24,834 nucleotides of DNA, from the NCBI GenBank assembly GCA_964463485.1, contig CAYXDO010000160.1:1-24834 (forward strand), in the 5' to 3' direction. The notes beneath the pieces were generated by a model that saw nothing but the letters and a program-made list of their open reading frames with translations, did not search any database and had not been told where the DNA came from. This document shows positions 21,187 to 24,834 of the stretch, piece by piece. The stretch's first letter is position 1; every line of letters begins with the position of its first letter. The translations under genes were made by a program, and so were the position numbers. The DNA is from CAYXDO01 sp964463485 (GTDB lineage: Bacteria > Myxococcota > Kuafuiibacteriia > Kuafuiibacteriales > Kuafuiibacteriaceae).

Positions 21187-22878
21187 GTGATTCATCGAGT
21201 CCGCTCGTCGCCGTTATCGCGAGTCGGCACGGCGGCCCGCGGCGACGCCTCTCGACCCGGACGGGGCGCGCCGCACGCACAACCTCAACCCAGCGCGGCA
21301 GCGCGAGCCATCGTCGGTGATCCGAGTCGCGCCGCGGTCGGCCAGCGCGGCGTCCGTCTCTTGACTCACGCCGCTGGAATTCATGCCGTCGAGACGGCCA
21401 AGGCTACGACGGCACGGGTTGCGGAGACCATTCGCGACCTCGTACGCGTTTCGAGTCAGGGCGGCATCGACGACCCAACCGCGATTTGCGAAGCCGTGAG
21501 CGAGAAGCTACGCGCGGCCGGCCTGCCCTTCCGGATCCTCACCGACCCAGAGGGTCGGCCCGCCGCCGTCGTGAGTGAGATATCCGGCGCGGTACCCGGA
21601 CCCACCCATGTGCTGGATGCGGTCGTGGATACCGCTCCGATCGGGGATCCGAGCTCTTGGACCGTCGACCCGCTCGCTGGCGAGATCAAGGACGGGCGAC
21701 TTTACGGGCGCGGCGTCGCCGACAGCAAAGCGGCAGCCGGGCTATTCATCGAGCTCGGCCGAGAGTTGCTCTCACAGCGCGAGGCGATGGCGGGCAAGAC
21801 CGTCCTCTTCTTCGACGCGGCGGAACACACTGGGGAGTTTCAGGGCGTGAAGGCCTTGCTGGCCGCCTACCCCAAGGTCGACGGCGTGATGATTGGCTAC
21901 CCCGGAGACGAGGCGCTCAACGTGGGCAGCCGAGGTTTCCTGAGGACGCGGGTCGACGTGAAGATTTCGGACCCGGGCGACCCGGGACAAATCGCTCAGG
22001 CCCTTCGCAGTGTGACTTGCGGTGAGTTGCCCGCGCAGGGCACTTCGGACTTCAAGTTGCCCCCCAAGCTCACGGTGACCGCCGCGGAGACCTCAGGCGC
22101 GGCCTCAGTGGAGTTCACGGCGTCGAGCTTCGCTTCGTTCGAGATATCCCTCACCGGAACCGCCTCACACTCGGGATCATCGAAACCAGCCGGAACGAAC
22201 GCCGTACTCAAGGCGGCTCGGTTCTTGGAAGTCCTCGGCGACGCGGCCCGTTCGTCCGGCAGCCGGGTGGTGGTCTCGGAGCTCTCCGGCGGAAAGCACT
22301 TTTCGCAGGTCCCGGATCTCGTGCGAGTGAAACTCTCCCTTTCCGGCGGAGATCGCGCGGCGCTGGCCGAGATCCTCGGCGCCATCCAGCGAGTCGACGC
22401 CGAGCTCCCGGCAAGTCAGCCCAGCCGAGCGACGCAGGTGGCGAGGAAGTCAGACGCGAAGCAGGGGGTCATGGGTGCGACATCTGTGTCGGTGAATGTC
22501 GACATCCGAACGACCAAGGCCTTTTCGGAAAGCAACGCGAGAGCGTTCTTGGCAGACTCGGTGTCCAGCGCCGGCCAGCCCGCGAAGCTCGAGGAACGAG
22601 AGGCCTGGCCTGCCTTCATACTCCCCGCGGGCAGCAAGCTGCGCAAAGCCGTGGAAGGCGCAGTCCGCGCGGCCTCTGACAAACAGGTCCCGTCCGTAGT
22701 CTCCGGACCCTCCAACGTCGGAAACCTCCTAGCCTCAAATGGAATTCCATCGACGACCGGCTTCGGCGTGGCGTTCCGCGGAGCCCACGCGGCCGACGAG
22801 TCCATCGAGCTCGAATCGATCCCCAAGGCACTCGAAGTCTACCGCAAAGCAATCCGAACACTGATGAGAATGGACTGA
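21187..22878 (+). CDS. M20-family peptidase homologue with incomplete metal site
   Basis: 563 residues from the GTG used here. From about residue 60 it follows the M20/ArgE/DapE/CPG2 fold: an N-terminal helix (VAETIRDLVRVSS), DPLAGEIKDGRLYGRGVADSK with the bridging Asp, a dimerisation domain (GTASHSGSSKPAGTNAV) and a C-terminal His region (GAHAADESIELE). Key sites differ. The usual HXD first ligand reads VVD (21622-21630), the EE pair reads AEH (21820-21828), and the next acidic ligand region reads GYPGD. Codon quality is normal, so this looks like a diverged or non-hydrolytic member rather than decay. The start is uncertain: the frame is open back to a GTG at 21118, and a TTG at 21361 sits nearest the fold. 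There is no signal peptide in any version. Confidence 0.75.
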   Translation: MIHRVRSSPLSRVGTAARGDASRPGRGAPHAQPQPSAAARAIVGDPSRAAVGQRGVRLLTHAAGIHAVETAKATTARVAETIRDLVRVSSQGGIDDPTAICEAVSEKLRAAGLPFRILTDPEGRPAAVVSEISGAVPGPTHVLDAVVDTAPIGDPSSWTVDPLAGEIKDGRLYGRGVADSKAAAGLFIELGRELLSQREAMAGKTVLFFDAAEHTGEFQGVKALLAAYPKVDGVMIGYPGDEALNVGSRGFLRTRVDVKISDPGDPGQIAQALRSVTCGELPAQGTSDFKLPPKLTVTAAETSGAASVEFTASSFASFEISLTGTASHSGSSKPAGTNAVLKAARFLEVLGDAARSSGSRVVVSELSGGKHFSQVPDLVRVKLSLSGGDRAALAEILGAIQRVDAELPASQPSRATQVARKSDAKQGVMGATSVSVNVDIRTTKAFSESNARAFLADSVSSAGQPAKLEEREAWPAFILPAGSKLRKAVEGAVRAASDKQVPSVVSGPSNVGNLLASNGIPSTTGFGVAFRGAHAADESIELESIPKALEVYRKAIRTLMRMD

Positions 22879-22902
22879 GTTACCTGACCGAGCAGTTCGT
22901 CG

Positions 22903-22947
22903 CCGCGAAGGCTACGGCGCAGGCGAGGCTCCTGCGTCCCCAGGGGC
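22903..22947. repeat. Dispersed copy of the spacer repeat
   Basis: CCGCGAAGGCTACGGCGCAG followed by GCGAG matches the tandem units at 19331-19420. The following CCTGCGTCCCCAGGGGCCGT also resembles CCTGCGCCCCCAGGGCCGT at 19458-19476. Two shared blocks in the same order suggest one repeat family in both spacers. Confidence 0.5.
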
Positions 22948-22980
22948 CGTTCGTTCCCGGGTGGTGCCACAAACAGTCGC

Positions 22981-23136
22981 TTCTGTACCGCGCGACCGTT
23001 CGCCACCTTAGCGCTGCTCGCCGCCCTCTTCGGGGCCTGCTCGGTAGTGATGAGTGAGGACGCCCCGCACTGCTCCAACATGGAATACTGTGCCGCATCA
23101 AGTAGACGCAGCACCATGCTCGCACGCGGCACGTAG
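22981..23136 (+). pseudogene. Lipoprotein-like remnant without a start codon
   Basis: In this frame the sequence reads like a lipoprotein signal (ATLALLAALFGACS) followed by a short Cys-containing tail (EDAPHCSNMEYCAASS), with a TAG at 23134-23136. There is no ATG, GTG or TTG in frame between the previous stop (22885) and the hydrophobic core. A start in another frame would need a frameshift. It is either the stump of a decayed small lipoprotein or chance. It lies in the 290-base spacer before the convergent dehydrogenase gene. Confidence 0.3.
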
Positions 23137-23168
23137 GCTCTGCGGACGCTTGGGATGAGAGGCTGCGC

Positions 23169-24614
23169 TCAGCTCGGTTGACGGAGCTTCTCGATGGCGT
23201 GGAGAGTGGTGGTGTCCGCGCCGAGCGCCCGAGCCCTTTCCTCGAGGCGCGCCAAGGCACCAAGGAGCTGACCTTGATCCGCGCGCTCGAGCGACGTCCA
23301 AGCGGCAGAGAGCTCCGCGCCGATGGGCTTTCGGACATCGAGGCCGAAGTCATGCGCGCCGAGCCAAGAGTCTAGCCTAGCGCCGAGCTGCCGCAGCTGA
23401 TCGGCGGACGCTCGTTGTTCGGCCGGGAGGGGTCCGACTCGGTTGGTCGTGCTGCCCCACCGCGCGCCTTCGATGTTGGCCGCGGTGACGTCCATGATTC
23501 GGCCGACGGCTTCGACCGAGTCGAACGCGACGTGGGGCGTAAGGATTACGTCGTCCCGCTGTCGGAGCTGCTCGATGAGCGGAGCGGAAGCGAGCTGCCC
23601 GGTGGTCCCGATGAGGCTCTTCTCCCCTTCGAAGCAATCGAGCCCGGCAGCCGCGATTCTCCCAGAGTCGAGCGCGTCGATGAGTGCCTCGGTATCGACG
23701 ACCGGCCCGCGCGCGGTATTGATGAGGATTGCGCCGCTCTTCACGTGGGAGAGCGCCTGCGCGTCGATGAGATGCTCGGTGTGGGCGTTGAGGGGCACGT
23801 GGATCGAGATGACGTCGGCCTCGGCGAGCGCGTGCTCGAGGGAGTCATAGCGGAAGCCGATCGACACGGCGGCCTCTGGGTTCTGTTTCGGGTCCACGAC
23901 GACGACGTCCATACCGAACCCGCGCGCGATCTGGGCGGCCGCGAGCCCGATGCTACCTGCGCCGATGATCACCATCCGCTTGCCGTGCAGGTCGTTGCCC
24001 ATGAGCCCCTGGAGTCGAAAGTCTCCGGCCTCGGTTCGCTCGTAGGCGTGCTCCAGGCGTCGGGTGACGCCGAGCAGCAACGCGAACGCGAACTCGGCGA
24101 CGGTATGAGCTCCGTATTCTGGGACGTTGAAGACCTTGATGTCGCGCTTGGCGGCGCTCGCGAGGTCGATGTTGTCGTAGCCGGTCGCGCGCTGCGCTAC
24201 GACTCGGAGGTTCGGGAGTTGGGCCAGCGTTTCGCCGGTAACTTTGTCGTGAACGAAGGTGGTCACGACCTCGGCCTTCTCAGCCAGGTGCGCGGTCCTC
24301 GTCGAGAGAGGTTCCTCGATGAACACGTTGCGGAACCCGGCTAGCTTGGACCGCTCCATGACCTTCCGGTCTTCCGGACTCACTGAGAAGTGAACGACGA
24401 GCGGAGGTTTGGCCTCGGGCTTCGTCCGGAGCGCGACCGCGCCCGATCCCTGGGCGCGAAGCCCAGCCGCGCCGGGCGGAGCCCCGTAGGCCCCACGCGC
24501 GCTCGGAGTTTCGGAGGCTCTGGAGGTCGAAAGCGCCTTCGAGGAGGCGACCGGGCCCACCTCCACGCTCTCGTTCGTAGCGGGTACATCGTGAGGGGAG
24601 GGTCGCAGGCGCAT
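23169..24614 (-). CDS. D-2-hydroxyacid dehydrogenase (D-lactate type) with extra termini
   Basis: 481-residue NAD-dependent D-isomer-specific 2-hydroxyacid dehydrogenase. The core (about 71-390) shows RATGYDNIDL, the GAGSIG nucleotide loop (218-223) with Asp241 after VVVV, and catalytic Arg302 (NTARGPVVD), a Glu in CFEGE (329/331) and His361 (LTPHVAFDS). The CFEGEKSL segment and the long loop before the His resemble D-lactate dehydrogenases. Two parts are unusual: about 70 Ser/Ala/Pro-rich residues before the fold and about 90 helical, charged residues after it. The ATG at 24614 has no clear ribosome site. GTGs at 24566 and 24560 are alternatives, but no start lies between them and the core, so a partial N-terminal extension is real. 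It probably reduces pyruvate or a related keto acid; substrate unproven. Confidence 0.85.
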   Translation of the reverse strand: MRLRPSPHDVPATNESVEVGPVASSKALSTSRASETPSARGAYGAPPGAAGLRAQGSGAVALRTKPEAKPPLVVHFSVSPEDRKVMERSKLAGFRNVFIEEPLSTRTAHLAEKAEVVTTFVHDKVTGETLAQLPNLRVVAQRATGYDNIDLASAAKRDIKVFNVPEYGAHTVAEFAFALLLGVTRRLEHAYERTEAGDFRLQGLMGNDLHGKRMVIIGAGSIGLAAAQIARGFGMDVVVVDPKQNPEAAVSIGFRYDSLEHALAEADVISIHVPLNAHTEHLIDAQALSHVKSGAILINTARGPVVDTEALIDALDSGRIAAAGLDCFEGEKSLIGTTGQLASAPLIEQLRQRDDVILTPHVAFDSVEAVGRIMDVTAANIEGARWGSTTNRVGPLPAEQRASADQLRQLGARLDSWLGAHDFGLDVRKPIGAELSAAWTSLERADQGQLLGALARLEERARALGADTTTLHAIEKLRQPS

Positions 24615-24787
24615 TCGCGTCGAGTGTCGTTGGGCTCTGGCAACAGTCAACAGCCATGTGGTCGCACCGAAGCACGAAACGGGAACCGGCGCTCGTCCCG
24701 CTTCCGGATCGAATCGCGCCTGCACTCACACTCATCCCCGAGGTTTGGAGTAAGGCGAACGTCCCAGGCTCATCGAGAGCGACGCCT

Positions 24788-24834
24788 GATCGTCTGCGTC
24801 TGATCGTCTGCGTCGGCGTCAGATCGTCTGCGTC
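24788..24834. repeat. Short direct repeat at window edge
   Basis: GATCGTCTGCGTC occurs three times, at 24788-24800, 24802-24814 and 24822-24834, the last copy being cut by the window end. Units are spaced 14 and 20 bases apart. The array may continue outside. No gene is seen in 24615-24787. Confidence 0.7.

Noticed and set aside
1..24834. CRISPR array, tRNA, rRNA or transposase genes
   Set aside because: No regularly spaced repeat-spacer array, no tRNA cloverleaf, no rRNA segment and no DDE or recombinase motif were seen on either strand.

Overview
The window is high-GC chromosomal DNA from a Gram-negative bacterium with a secretion-heavy gene set. It encodes a large TonB-dependent receptor, six predicted lipoproteins, an Asp/Pro-rich linker on a secreted amylase, and an OmcA/MtrC-type multiheme cytochrome. 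This style fits a myxobacterium (Myxococcota/Deltaproteobacteria), but that is inference from gene style and composition, since there is no rRNA or phylogenetic marker here.\n\nLayout. (1) 1-191: gene-free edge with a small stem-loop and a ~130 bp palindromic CACAGAG element. (2) 192-3893, minus: a three-gene molybdenum hydroxylase operon, read small [2Fe-2S] subunit, then large Mo subunit, then FAD subunit. Upstream on the same strand are a start-less but coding-like remnant (3964-4188), an NTF2/SnoaL-like protein and a class V aminotransferase. (3) 6003-10969, plus: a hemerythrin protein, then a tight pair of an Ig-like lipoprotein and a TonB-dependent receptor ending in the usual C-terminal Phe. 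(4) 11008-17329, minus: a SurA/PpiC-type lipoprotein chaperone, an anchored GH13 alpha-amylase and a decaheme cytochrome whose hemes sit behind 33 collagen-like Gly-X-Y triplets. (5) 17663-22878, plus: a linker-rich lipoprotein, a repeat-rich spacer, a propeller-like lipoprotein and an M20-peptidase homologue lacking part of its metal site. (6) 22879-23168: repeat copy and lipoprotein-like remnant. (7) 23169-24614, minus: a D-2-hydroxyacid dehydrogenase with unusual N- and C-terminal extensions. The window ends in a short direct repeat cut by the edge.\n\nHow they may work together. The left part is cytoplasmic redox and nitrogen/carbon metabolism: a Mo hydroxylase of unknown substrate beside an aminotransferase of the glyoxylate/ureidoglycine class. 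The middle is cell-envelope biology: TonB import, outer-membrane folding, starch hydrolysis and possible extracellular electron transfer. No MtrA/MtrB-type periplasmic cytochrome or porin lies in the window, so any electron conduit would need partners elsewhere. I do not see one clearly new multigene system. The strongest leads are the collagen-stalked decaheme cytochrome with a CX3CH motif, the metal-site-deficient M20 protein, the start-less coding remnant, and the repeat elements.
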